Source of the DNA: Toxorhynchites rutilus septentrionalis
Lineage: Eukaryota > Arthropoda > Insecta > Diptera > Culicidae
Direction: 5' to 3'
Assembly (NCBI RefSeq): GCF_029784135.1
Contig: NC_073744.1
Location: 33,734,939-33,798,938 of the forward strand
Length of the DNA stretch: 64,000 bases
A program made the position numbers and the translations under genes. Below, piece after piece: positions 47,989-58,003 of this stretch; positions within the stretch are counted from its first letter, which is position 1, and each line of letters begins with the position of its first letter. The notes under the pieces are model-generated. The model was not told where the DNA came from, did no database searches, and saw only the letters and a program-made list of their open reading frames with translations.

Positions 47989-50900
47989 TTACCTTATTCT
48001 GTTTTCTATGAATGGAAAGTAGATGATTACCTCGCCATTTTTAAATTACGTCATTACAATTTATCATTTTACTTCGTATGTTAGTCGTTTTCTCATATTG
48101 TATCGGAAAAAATCATTGTCTGATTTTTCGAAGGTAACCAGGCAGCATTCTGGGTGTAATCGCACCGAGCTTCAGCTAGGAGAAAGTTCCTGCCAAATTA
48201 GATTTTGTATTTGCAGATGAAAACAAAATCGTCAAGGGAGATGCGGCAATAAAACCAAATTTCCTCGGTTCGCTGTTCCACCCGATAGGGACATTTTGGG
48301 CAACTGTAAAGAGATAGGTGAAGTTTAGGGGAAACGCCGTCTAAACATCGGCCAGATGAAAAATTTGTGGAATCGAATATGTGTCGCCTTATGAGTCGCA
48401 TAATCGTAAACGAACGGCAGTGTTTTCGAAATACGGAATAATACAGAAATGCTTTGAATCCGGACAATTTTTCATTATATTCAAAATCATACCAAAACCA
48501 TAACACCTTTTGCATGTTGAATTAATGTGACTGATAGTTGTTTCAATTCAGTGTAGTGTCAATTATTAAACTTAGTTGCCGACAAATAAAACTGCCAAAA
48601 TCAAAACGAATCCGGAATTAAACGCACATTCAAAAGAGACCGGATTTCAAATCATGGTAGTGTTTACAGTGAAAGGATGTTCTCTGAAACTTGGCCTGGT
48701 GAACGAAGCAAAGCGTAATCGGTCGGTTAAAAATTCATAATAAAAGTGTTAGTATTAAAGAATGAATGTTATGAGCTCATATTTATTTAAATTTAATTAT
48801 TTGGTTAATTATTGATTTTTTTTCGTCCGGATACTAGGTCTCTATCCGATATCTGGCCGGATAAGTCGGATACCGGATAGTTACCGGATATCCGTTTGAT
48901 CTCAAGGACTACTGAATAATTAGTCAAGGATTCGGGGCTTCCTCCAGGCCTTAAATTATTCTATATAATCTTTAAATCCTTCGAATAGTGAACTATTTTT
49001 TTAATTTTTTATTTTATTTTCACGGATTTCACAGTACGTAAGAATAATTTTTACCTCGAATTTATTGCTAAATTAAGCGTGTAGAAAAGCAACCATACAA
49101 CCGATAAGACTTATACATGAACTAGAAAATTAATATCGACGGCGCGGCGCTAAAACACGTCGACAACAATTACGCAAAAATTCCTTTTGCTCGCACAAAT
49201 GGAATAACCCGCACTTCAACGCGCTCTGCAAACAACTTTCCGTTCTTACCATGCGGATGCAGCACAGCCGGGGGGAAAGTCTCGCTCCAAAACTGGAAGT
49301 GCGCCAAATTATCCCCAGAGGAAATTATGTCCGCAAGTGTGCCAACTTATCGGGACATCATAATTTAAACATCTCTCCCATCGCCAGAAAATTATTCCTC
49401 GCTTTCGCGGAACGTTTAATCAAACTTCCGGCGAACCACAATCTCAGAGCCGGTTGCCCGAGCTCATTCGGCATTCGGCAGCCTCGTAAATAATCACTTC
49501 CTGGGAATCCATCAAGGCGAACGCGGAACCCAGCGAACCGTGTGTGGGTGGCAAAATAACACAAACAACCAAGCGCTCCCATTAATCAATCAAAGTTCGA
49601 TGGAGCCGCGTGAGGTGTTTGAAAAGTTGTAGAACACGATGCGATTGATTTCGGTGAATTGAGGTGAACAGCCTAATTGGCTGGTGTCATAATGAGGTTA
49701 CTCAACGCTGTGAAAATCGCAACAGTATTCGCATGAAGGATTTTTTTTCCAAATTTGCATTCCGAATCAGTGATGGCACGTAAAAGTCATGTCATTCATT
49801 TGATAACGTTGGCCTCCCCTGCGCGTTCATGTGTGTGTGTGTGTGTGTCAAACGGACCGAGATCAATCGCAAACGTAATAATAATGACCGCAGCGAAAAA
49901 TTATCTGTCTAGCAGCTGGTTAATGCAGCTTTTCCAGCTTATCGGGGCTGATTTAATCAGTCAATTGCGATACATTTATCCTGTTCCGATCGATAACAAA
50001 ACGATGTTTTTTCAGTCCCTCTGGTACGCGGTACCCCATACCCAACTGGTTTCATTCTGGCTGTAACACGACATCCTAGAATTCCATTACGAAAAGGTGG
50101 GACGATTAATTAGTACAGGCATTAAAATCCGACGCCACCGAAAATTGTGTTTTTTATTACACTAATTGGAAAACGGCTCATGCGGATAAAACGCAATATC
50201 AATGGTGACATCGGGGAACGACCCGCAGGTTCATCTGTTCAGCGGGGAAAAAGTGTTTGAAAATTGATTAAAGTAGGGTGGAAATTTTAAATTCGGAATT
50301 ATCGTTTAATGATAACTTTTACGCAATATGCAATCGATTGTATACTAATTACCAATACTGGGTTTCTAGCAAGATTGAACACCAAATATTCGGCTCTAAT
50401 TATGGCGCTGCAATTCGATCCCAGTGAAACGGAACACACAAACCACTCGAACGCTCAGTTCATCTAAATTTACGATTTCCGCTGCTAATTGCAGCTAATC
50501 ATGCGAACGGCGAGAGCCACTGATTCAATCCTAAATAATTAAAACCCGAAGCACATGCTTGGAAGTTAGCAGGTCCGCCAGTGTTTGGATAGAGTGCCCC
50601 GAGCAGTGATCGGAATTGGATTTTAATGAAGGCTCACACCGTGTAACATATCCTATCTATCCCCCCCTCTCCTGCACTTTATCACCTTCCCCGAAAAAAA
50701 AACATTCTCCGTTGGCACACGTTTGATTGGAATCACAATTCACGATATCAAACAATTATTGGCAACAAAAATTATCACATGGATGCTGGAAGCACACGCG
50801 TGTTTGTTTCATAGCAACTATCGCACAAACTGCCTCTATTTGTTGCATGTGAATATCACACAAATGAACCGTTAAATGATGTTTACCAGCTAGACTGAGC

Positions 50901-51201
50901 AGTTGGTGGAGGGCCAAACTGCTGCGGGGCCAGACCAGGATGGCCAGCCATCCAGCGCCGGCAATCAGGTGTGTAATTAATATATGTATTGCCTCACTGA
51001 TGACGGTGGCGTTTATGGTGGTGATGGCGCTGATTGACACATCACATCAAAACAGTACCGCTTGGATGCTATTATGTTGAGGCGCATTTGTGGAAATTTA
51101 CCCGAGGCAACACACTGCCTGGATTAGATTCGTTGACAATATAAGCTTTATCAGTAATTGGGAGGAGTTGTGGTAGCCATTGTTCGTTGATTAATGTAAT
51201 A
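47989..51201. other. Unique sequence, no gene recognised
   Basis: Over 3 kb with no transposon signature, apart from a small GGATATCCG-rich patch near 48,830-48,900 and a GT run near 49,832-49,849. From about 49,100 the base mix is more even than in the surrounding AT-rich repeats and TAATTA-like cores are frequent. No open frame with gene-like features was seen. It may be conserved non-coding DNA; this is a guess. Confidence 0.45.
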
Positions 51202-51203
51202 TA

Positions 51204-52501
51204 AGGGGTGTGTCACATCAAATTGCATCACGGAAAAAACGCTGTAGAAATTCGCCCAGTAGACCGATCCTTTTGAAAATTTTAGACAGTAAAATAAAAA
51301 CTATTAAACAACTTTTGGCATTTTCTTTTTATTCATACTTCGAGCCCAAGCCCGTATGCTCGCACCTTCCTCTTTACCCCGTCCATAAGGTTCTGTACAA
51401 CGTCAGGTTGTAGTATTTTTTGAACAGAAATCCATTTTCTCTTGAAGTCCGCCTCCGATTTGACAACTTTTGGGTTCTTCTGGAGGGCCTGCTTCATAAT
51501 CGCCCAATATTTCTCTATTGGGCGAAGCTCCGGCGCGTTGGGCGGGTTCATTTCCTTTGGCACGAAGGTGACCCCGTTGGCTTCGTACCACTCCAACACG
51601 TCCATTGAATAGTGGCACGAAGCGAGATCCGGCCAGAAGATGGTCGGGCCCTCGTGCTGCTTCAATAATGGTAGTAAGCGCTTCTGTAGGCACTCCTTAA
51701 GGTAAACCTGCCCGTTTACCGTGCCGGTCATCACGAAGGGGGCGCTCCGCTTTCCGCAAGAGCAGATCGCTTGCCACACCATGTACTTTTTGGCAAACTT
51801 GGATAGTTTCTGCTTGCGAATCTCCTCCGGAACGCTGAATTTGTCCTCTGCGGAGAAGAACAACAGGCCCGGCAGCTGATGAAAGTCCGCTTTGACGTAG
51901 GTTTCGTCGTCCATTACCAGGCAATGCGGCTTCGTCAGCATTTCGGTGTACAGCTTCCGGGCTCGCGTCTTCCCCACCATGTTTTGCCTTTCGTCGCGGT
52001 TAGGAGCCTTCTGAACCTTGTATGTACGCAGGCCCTCCCGCTGCTTGGTCCGCTGGACGAATGAACTTGACAAATTCAGCTTATTGGTGACATCCCGGAC
52101 CGAACTTCTCGGATCACGTCTAAACTGCTTAACTACGCGCTTGTGATCTTTTTCACTGACGGAGCATCTATTTTTGCCGTGCTTCGCCTTCCGGTCGATG
52201 GTTAGGTTCTCGAAGTATCGTTTTAGTACTCTGCTGACCGTGAATTGGACGATTCCCAGCATCTTACCGATGTCCCGATGTGACAACTCCGGATTCTCGA
52301 AATGAGTGCACAGGATTAATTCACGACGCTCTTTTTCGTTCGACGACATTTTTCCAAATTTACGAAAAATTAACAGTGAAGCATGGCCAACGTGATCTAT
52401 ACACTCTTATCTGATTATAAGCGAAAACTGAAGATATAATTCCTAAAAATTAAATTTCTACAGCGTTTTTTCCGTGATGCAATTTGATGTGACACACCCT
52501 T
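51204..52501 (-). mobile_element. ITmD37E transposon copy 2, apparently complete
   Basis: 1,298 bases, TA-flanked (51,202-51,203 and 52,502-52,503), with inverted ends of over 40 bases beginning AAGGGGTGTGTCACATCAAA and AAAGGGTGTGTCACATCAAA. It carries a full transposase frame. Confidence 0.93.
51333..52349 (-). CDS. ITmD37E transposase, uninterrupted (338 aa)
   Basis: A complete open frame from MSSNEKERRELILCTHF to ...GLGLEV, 338 residues, the usual size for the family. The N-terminal helix-turn-helix (LSHRDIGKMLGIVQFTVSRV) and a second HTH (SSVRDVTNKLNLSSSFVQRT) should bind the inverted ends. Catalytic residues are MDDETYVKADF, WPDLASCHYS and NPPNAPELRPIEKYW, with 37 residues between the second Asp and the Glu. 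Nothing in the sequence forbids activity. The enzyme would move its own element and possibly copy 1, whose ends match. Confidence 0.93.
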   Translation of the reverse strand: MSSNEKERRELILCTHFENPELSHRDIGKMLGIVQFTVSRVLKRYFENLTIDRKAKHGKNRCSVSEKDHKRVVKQFRRDPRSSVRDVTNKLNLSSSFVQRTKQREGLRTYKVQKAPNRDERQNMVGKTRARKLYTEMLTKPHCLVMDDETYVKADFHQLPGLLFFSAEDKFSVPEEIRKQKLSKFAKKYMVWQAICSCGKRSAPFVMTGTVNGQVYLKECLQKRLLPLLKQHEGPTIFWPDLASCHYSMDVLEWYEANGVTFVPKEMNPPNAPELRPIEKYWAIMKQALQKNPKVVKSEADFKRKWISVQKILQPDVVQNLMDGVKRKVRAYGLGLEV

Positions 52502-52503
52502 TA

Positions 52504-53104
52504 ATCTGCACTGATTGAATCCGTTTTGTTTGGAAATATATTGAGTAGCTATTTGTGATAGTAGAGATCGATGATTGATCTCCGATCCGATTGAAATTCT
52601 CAATTTTACCGAATTATTTTGTATATATTATTAAAACTCTATGTGGCAGAAAACTTGGGCTTCGAAAAATACATACACTATTATTGGTAAAAATTAAAAA
52701 TTTCAACCATATCGGCGACCAATTTATGCTTCTATCTTACGACGTTCGCATCGAAGAGTTGGTAGACAGTTTATATTCAACGTAACAGACGGTCGACGGT
52801 CAAAATAAGTACTTTTAGTACTTATGGTTTGAGGAAATCTCACGTAACGAGAATTCCAATTTCGTGGATTTCCTTGCAAGGGAATGAGTAATGATCATGA
52901 GAACTGCCCGCAGTACAGGTCAATATAAATTCCATGTTATAAATAAATTTTCTTTGTTCCAGTTGCATTACTATCTTTTCCGACGAGTGTGAATTTCAAG
53001 TACTTATTTTATTTACAAACAAAACTCTGTTGCCACTTCTATAAGGCTAGGTGCTGCTTTGCGTCATTGTCAACACACATCGCTTCAATTTACATTCTAG
53101 TATG
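52504..53104. other. Spacer, nothing recognised
   Basis: AT-rich sequence between the ITmD37E element and the RTE LINE. A short palindrome AAGTACTTTTAGTACTT lies near 52,807. Confidence 0.5.
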
Positions 53105-54735
53105 TTGGTATTGGTATTGAGGTGGTTGACAGGTGGAAAAAACATTATGTCGAACATCTTAACGGCGATGCAGTAGTGGATGGAAGCGGTACGACGATAG
53201 ATTTAGGAGCACGTGCAGTCGATGACCGTTTTCCGGCCCCTGATCTCCATGAAATAGAGCAAGAGATTAGACGGCTGAAAAACAATAAAGCCGCTGGTAT
53301 CGACAATTTACCGAGCGAGCTACTAAAATACGGTGGTGATGCACTAGTTAGAGCACTGCACTGGGTAATCGTCAAGATTTGGGAGGATGAGCGCTTACCG
53401 AAGGAGTGGATGGAAGGGATCGTGTGCCCAATATCCAAAACGGGCGATAAGCTGTATTGCGGTAATTACCGTGCGATCACGCTGCTAAGCGCCGCCTACA
53501 AGGTACTCTCTCAGATACTTTACCGCCGCCTATCACCGTTTACAAAGGAGTTCGTGGGACAATATCAAGCGGGATTTATGGGTGCCCGAGCCACCACGGA
53601 CCAGATTTTCGCGATACGACAGGTTCTGCAGAAAGGTCGCGAGTTAAACGTAGCCACACATCACCTTTTCATCGACTTCAAATCAGCCTATGATACAATC
53701 GATCGGGACAAGCTATGGCAAACTATGCACGAACACGGATTTCCAGATAAACTGACACGAATGATCAAGGCGACGATGGACCGAGTAATGTGTGTGGTTC
53801 GAGTATCGGGGATCCTCTCGAGTCCCTTCGAATCTCGGAGAGGGCTACGGCAAGGTGATGGGCTTTTCTGCTTGCTATTTAATATCGCTTTAGAAGGTGT
53901 GATCAGAAGAGCGGGGATAGACACGAGTGGCACGATTTTCCGAAAGTCAGTCCAGCTTTACGGCTTCGCAGACGACATTGACATTGTGACACGAAACTTT
54001 GAGATGATGAAGGAGACCTACATTAGACTGAAGACTGAGACCAGTAGGATTGGACTTGTCATCAATACGTCGAAGACAAAATACATGCGAGGAAGAGGCT
54101 CCAAGGAGACAAATGTTAGCCTCCCACCAAGAATTCAGATTGGCGGTGACGAAATCGAAGTGGTAGATGAATTCGTGTACTTGGGCTCACTGGTGACCGC
54201 CGATAATGACACCAGCAGAGAAATACAAAGACGCATTATGGCCGGAAATCGTGCTTACTTTGAACTCCGGAAGACGCTACGGTCGAGTAAAATTCGCCGC
54301 ATCACGAAGTTAACCGTCTATAAAACACTGATTAGACCGGTAGTCTTCAACGGCCACGAGACGTGGGTTATTCTCGCGGAGGACCAGCGCGCCCTTAGTG
54401 TATTCGAACGGAAGGTTTTGCGCAGCATCTGGATGGATGGATGACGGAATGTTTTTTTTTCAAACCATGAGCTGCACCAATTGCTGGGAGAACCACCCAT
54501 CGTTCATACCGCGAAAATCGGCCGACTGCGTTGGGCTGGGCACGTCGTTAGAATGTCGAACGATAGCCCAGTGAAAATGGTCCTCGACAACAACCCGATA
54601 GGAACGAGGAGAAGAGCGCAGCGGGCAAGATGGCTCGACCAAATAGAAGCCGACTTGCGGATCCTACACAGACGACTTTTGTGTACAGCACAGGCCACTG
54701 GAGTCTTTTGCTGATTAAGTAAGTAAGTAAGTGGT
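53105..54735 (+). mobile_element. RTE-clade LINE, 5'-truncated
   Basis: The 3' part of an RTE-type LINE (the clade that includes JAM1 of Aedes). It lacks the 5' end and apurinic endonuclease. It ends in a short TAAG repeat (near 54,714-54,731), the microsatellite-like tail typical of RTE elements in place of poly(A). Confidence 0.9.
53122..54713 (+). pseudogene. RTE reverse transcriptase, truncated and frameshifted
   Basis: Open for 440 codons with the RT blocks NNKAAGIDNLPSELLK, FIDFKSAYDTIDRDKLW and YGFADDIDIVTRN, then the RTE C-terminal region (FVYLGSLVTADND, TVYKTLIRPVV). The frame stops at a TGA at 54,442 just before a T-run and resumes in another frame as HELHQLLGEPPIVHTAKI...RLRWAGHVVRM, so there is a frameshift. 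Not functional. Confidence 0.92.
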
Positions 54736-54767
54736 ATTGATAACTACCATACACTGTAAGATTTTCC

Positions 54768-54768
<1 letters not shown>

Positions 54769-54798
<30 letters not shown>

Positions 54799-54799
54799 A
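54769..54799. repeat. GT microsatellite
   Basis: An uninterrupted (GT)n run directly between the RTE tail and the Tc1 scrap. Confidence 0.95.
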
Positions 54800-54854
54800 A
54801 GTGCTGAGCGTAAACAAATGTTTTTGTATTTTTCAAGAGTTAAGTTTGTATCAA

Positions 54855-55040
54855 ACCAGTATCGAAGCATTTTCCGTTGTTTTAGTCATTTTGATCGACA
54901 GAGGAAAAGATATCAGAGAAATTGCTCGTCGGATTGGACGATCCCATCAAGTAATGCTCAATTATTTGGCGAATCCTCAAGGATACAGTAAGAAAACTTC
55001 TGATAATTTAAAAAAGAAATTAAAACAATATCTGAAATGA
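54855..55040 (+). pseudogene. Tc1 transposase N-terminal fragment
   Basis: Encodes LIDRGKDIREIARRIGRSHQ followed by LNYLANPQGYSKKTS, the first helix-turn-helix of Tc1-like transposases. The frame ends at a TGA at 55,038-55,040. The catalytic part is absent. Confidence 0.85.
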
Positions 55041-55450
55041 ATGACCAATGTTTTCGTAATATAGATCGTTCAATCACAATAATCCATGTATCGTTGTATG
55101 CTTGCCAGTACCCTAATTTGTGAACTTAATGTTTCTGTTTTTTTTTTGTTTTTTTCTATTATTCAGTCAACTCTCCCTAACTCGATGTTCTGTATCTCGA
55201 TATTTTCCCTAACTCGATGGATTTCATGGCACCTTCGATTTTACAAGCATTCTTCTCTCCATAACACGATACCTCCCTAACTCGATGCCTCTCTTTCTCG
55301 ATGTGTTTTGATTCATTTTTCCATGGATTTTCACCTCTCTAACTCGATTGATTTTCGCGTACATGTTTTTGTGCGTTATTACCTCAGATTTCAATTGCCC
55401 TTGAAAGTGAAGACGGAGTGTTCGTGTCATCAAACAATTTCTTTTCAAGT

Positions 55451-55800
55451 ATGGAAAACCACGAGAAACCTTTCAAGCGAACAATCAAAACGCTAACCAT
55501 TGCGCATGGTTTGAGCATCATCGAGCAGGTCGAAAAATATGGACGGAAGGGGTCTGAAGCTGCAAATAATTTCAGTATTGCACAAAGTGCGGTATCAACA
55601 CTACTCAAACTAAAGTAAAAATGGAATCGGAATGGAAAATTGTATCTAGACCAAAAGCATATAAGGTTGGTCAGAATCGAGAAGCTGGAGCGGTCAATGA
55701 ATTTTTGTCTTGTCAAGCTAGACAAAATAATTTACCCCTCTTCTATTCTTCGGGATATGGCTTAAGAATTTGTCCAGAAACTGGGAAATCCTAACTTTAA
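55451..55800 (+). pseudogene. Tigger transposase N-terminus, decayed
   Basis: MENHEKPFKRTIKTLTIAHG then SIIEQVEKYGRKGSEAANNF is the CENP-B N-terminal helix-turn-helix of Tigger transposases. After a stop at 55,616 a second frame (AVNEFLSCQARQNNLPL) continues the second DNA-binding half. The DDE core is not recognisable; only scattered stops follow. Confidence 0.85.
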
Positions 55801-56200
55801 AGCACAACCAACATGGACGGGAGTGATATTCCGCTGGCATAATTAATGTGTCGTGAGCGATGTCGACGGTACAATACCGTTCGATTGCTCAATGTCTTTT
55901 AATAACTAGTGCAAAAAGGACCAAAACGTGATTTGCTGTGATCTGATGCCAGATACCGATATACTGGAAAGTGTTGAAAAACCTGAGAAAAACGCTGAAG
56001 ATAGTAGTTCTATTGAGATGTTAATTCGAACGTTAAATGAAACCTGAAGAATATGTCCGGAATATTGGAATCAACTGAAAATGTTCCTGTGAAACTATTC
56101 GAACATTTCTTTGTGATTGAACAGTTCCTGCGTGATCGTTACAATTCAGTTTGAGTAACATACTTAATCAATATTTTCTTTGTTAACCTAGTGCCTCATG

Positions 56201-56570
56201 CAAGTCGGACTCGATTATATACAAACTCGATTATATATAATTCGATTATGTAAAATTTAGGACTCGATTGTATACAGTTTGAAAAAAAAAGTTTTTTTTT
56301 CAAAATTGAAATATGAATAATTTCAAGAAAAAAAATTAACCTTTCTGCATTAAGGTGAAATTTAAGTGGCTTTTATAAGCACAGCGGATTAAAAATCGCG
56401 ATTTTTGAAGATTTTGATTGAATCTTCATCAGGAATTGTTTATATCGATATTGCAGCGAAATTAAGAGAGATAGAAGTTGGGCGTCAAAGAACAAATTGT
56501 AGAGAGGTTTTTTATATGAGAAAGGTGTTTTTTCACTTTAAGGGAATGAATCAAAAATTCAAATTCATAC
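56201..56570. mobile_element. Pogo-like MITE fragment, nested
   Basis: Matches about 47,098-47,400 of the 892-base MITE: AAGTCGGACTCGATTATATA at the edge, and GATTTTTGAAGATTTTGATT and TTGTTTATATCGATATTGCA inside. The right end is missing. Confidence 0.82.
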
Positions 56571-57202
56571 CATAATTGGGACACTTACCCTAATATATGA
56601 CAATTTAAGACATAAAAAAAATTAGGAAAAAATGTTCTGTATCTCGATACCTCCCTAACTCGATGGTCCCTTTGGATATCGAGTTAGGGAGAGTTGACTG
56701 TATGTTTTGTCCTCCTATTTTATGGATCCCTTAAAAGAAATAGTATTTTTCACTGGAGTCCATACATTTTTGTTCTTCATGTTTTTGTCCACTCACCTCA
56801 TTTCTAAATGTTTGTTTGTGTGCTTTTTTTCAAATAACTGGAGCCCAACTCTAGGATCCTCAAATGAGAGTATTTTCGAGATGGGAGTGAGTGGAGGGTA
56901 AGAAAAAAAAGGAAAGGAAAATAAAAGAAGGAGAAAGCTTCACGTAAATTGAAGCGGGAAAAAGTTGGAACAGCTTCGAAAACTTCAAAATCGTTCATGC
57001 AAATACAGGGTGCGTGCAGTAATTTTGCAATGAATTTCAAATAGCTGTATATCGGCCGTGTGAAGTATGATTACAACAAATTTGTCAGCAATGGATAGAC
57101 AATACTTCTAGGTATCCGAAGTTTTCCGTAAACAAATAACAGCTGTCAACGAGAGAAATATGGCGAAACAAGAAGATATGATTTCGGACAAACTCTTTTC
57201 GT

Positions 57203-57892
57203 GTGACTTTTGAGGGTTCCGCCCTTCCAAACTACGTTGCAATAGGTGCACTTCGTTTACCTGTTCGGTTGTTTGTACCCCGGGTAATGAAATGCAACAA
57301 ATGTATGCAACTCGGTCACACGGCCGCCTATTGTTGCAATAAAAAACGTTGCGCAGATTGTGGAGAGAGCCATGATGAGAATCCTTGCGCGAAAGAGCAC
57401 AAGTGTCTTCATTGCGGCGGGACTCCTCATGATATTATTCAATGCCCGGTGTACAAACAACGAGGGGAAAAAATCAAGCGTTCCTTAAAGGAACGTTCCA
57501 AGCGGACTTATGCAGAAATGCTTAAGAGTTCCGTTCCAACGACTCAGGACAATCCCTACTCCATTCTGCAGAACGACGAGCCTGTTGCAGACGCTCCCAA
57601 TGCAGGAAGTTCCGGTACATCGCAGGGTGCCGTCAGGAAAAGAAAAATTACTTCTTTTCCTTCACTCCCCAGAAAGACGACCGAAACTTCCCAAGTTGGA
57701 ATGAAAACTCGAATTGAACGTGCTGAGAATAGACCGAAGCAAGTACCTCCTGGTTTAAGCGGTTCTTCTACGCACCAGGGGTCCTCAGCACTTCCCGGAG
57801 CAGCACCCACCCCGTCTGTTCAATTTCGCGGTCGAGGCAACAGCCACAATCTGGTTTGCTTGCGCTTTCTGACCTGGTGGACAACATTTTAA
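57203..57892 (+). pseudogene. LINE ORF1 (gag-like), N-terminally truncated
   Basis: Begins inside the ORF1 protein (LRLPVRLFVPRVMKCNKC) and runs open to its stop. Three Cys-rich knuckles follow one another: CNKCMQLGHTAAYC, CADCGESHDENPC and CLHCGGTPHDIIQC. These bind the element RNA in I-type LINEs. The C-terminal part is Ser/Pro-rich. The upstream third of the normal ORF1 lies outside this copy. Confidence 0.85.
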
Positions 57893-58003
57893 ATGCTCTA
57901 AATATAAATGACCCTCTTAAAAGCATAGTATTATGTTTGCTTCCGATTGTGAGAACATTTTTGAAAGAAAAATGTGGTTTTTTAGCAGCGTTCATTTCCC
58001 TCG

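Larger units (their letters stand above)
55164..56700 (+). mobile_element. Tigger/pogo element, decayed, with nested MITE piece
   Basis: Inverted ends CAGTCAACTCTCCCTAACTC at both sides, right end followed by TA (56,701-56,702). Motifs of the type CTCCCTAACTCGATG repeat several times within about 200 bases of the left end and once near the right, like subterminal binding sites. It holds a broken CENP-B-type transposase and, from 56,201, part of the pogo-like MITE seen at 47.1 kb. Confidence 0.87.

Noticed and set aside
50756..51040. A 94-codon minus-strand frame with a hydrophobic start
   Set aside because: Considered as an alternative papilin first exon or a small gene. There is no suitable donor in phase and no recognisable motif.
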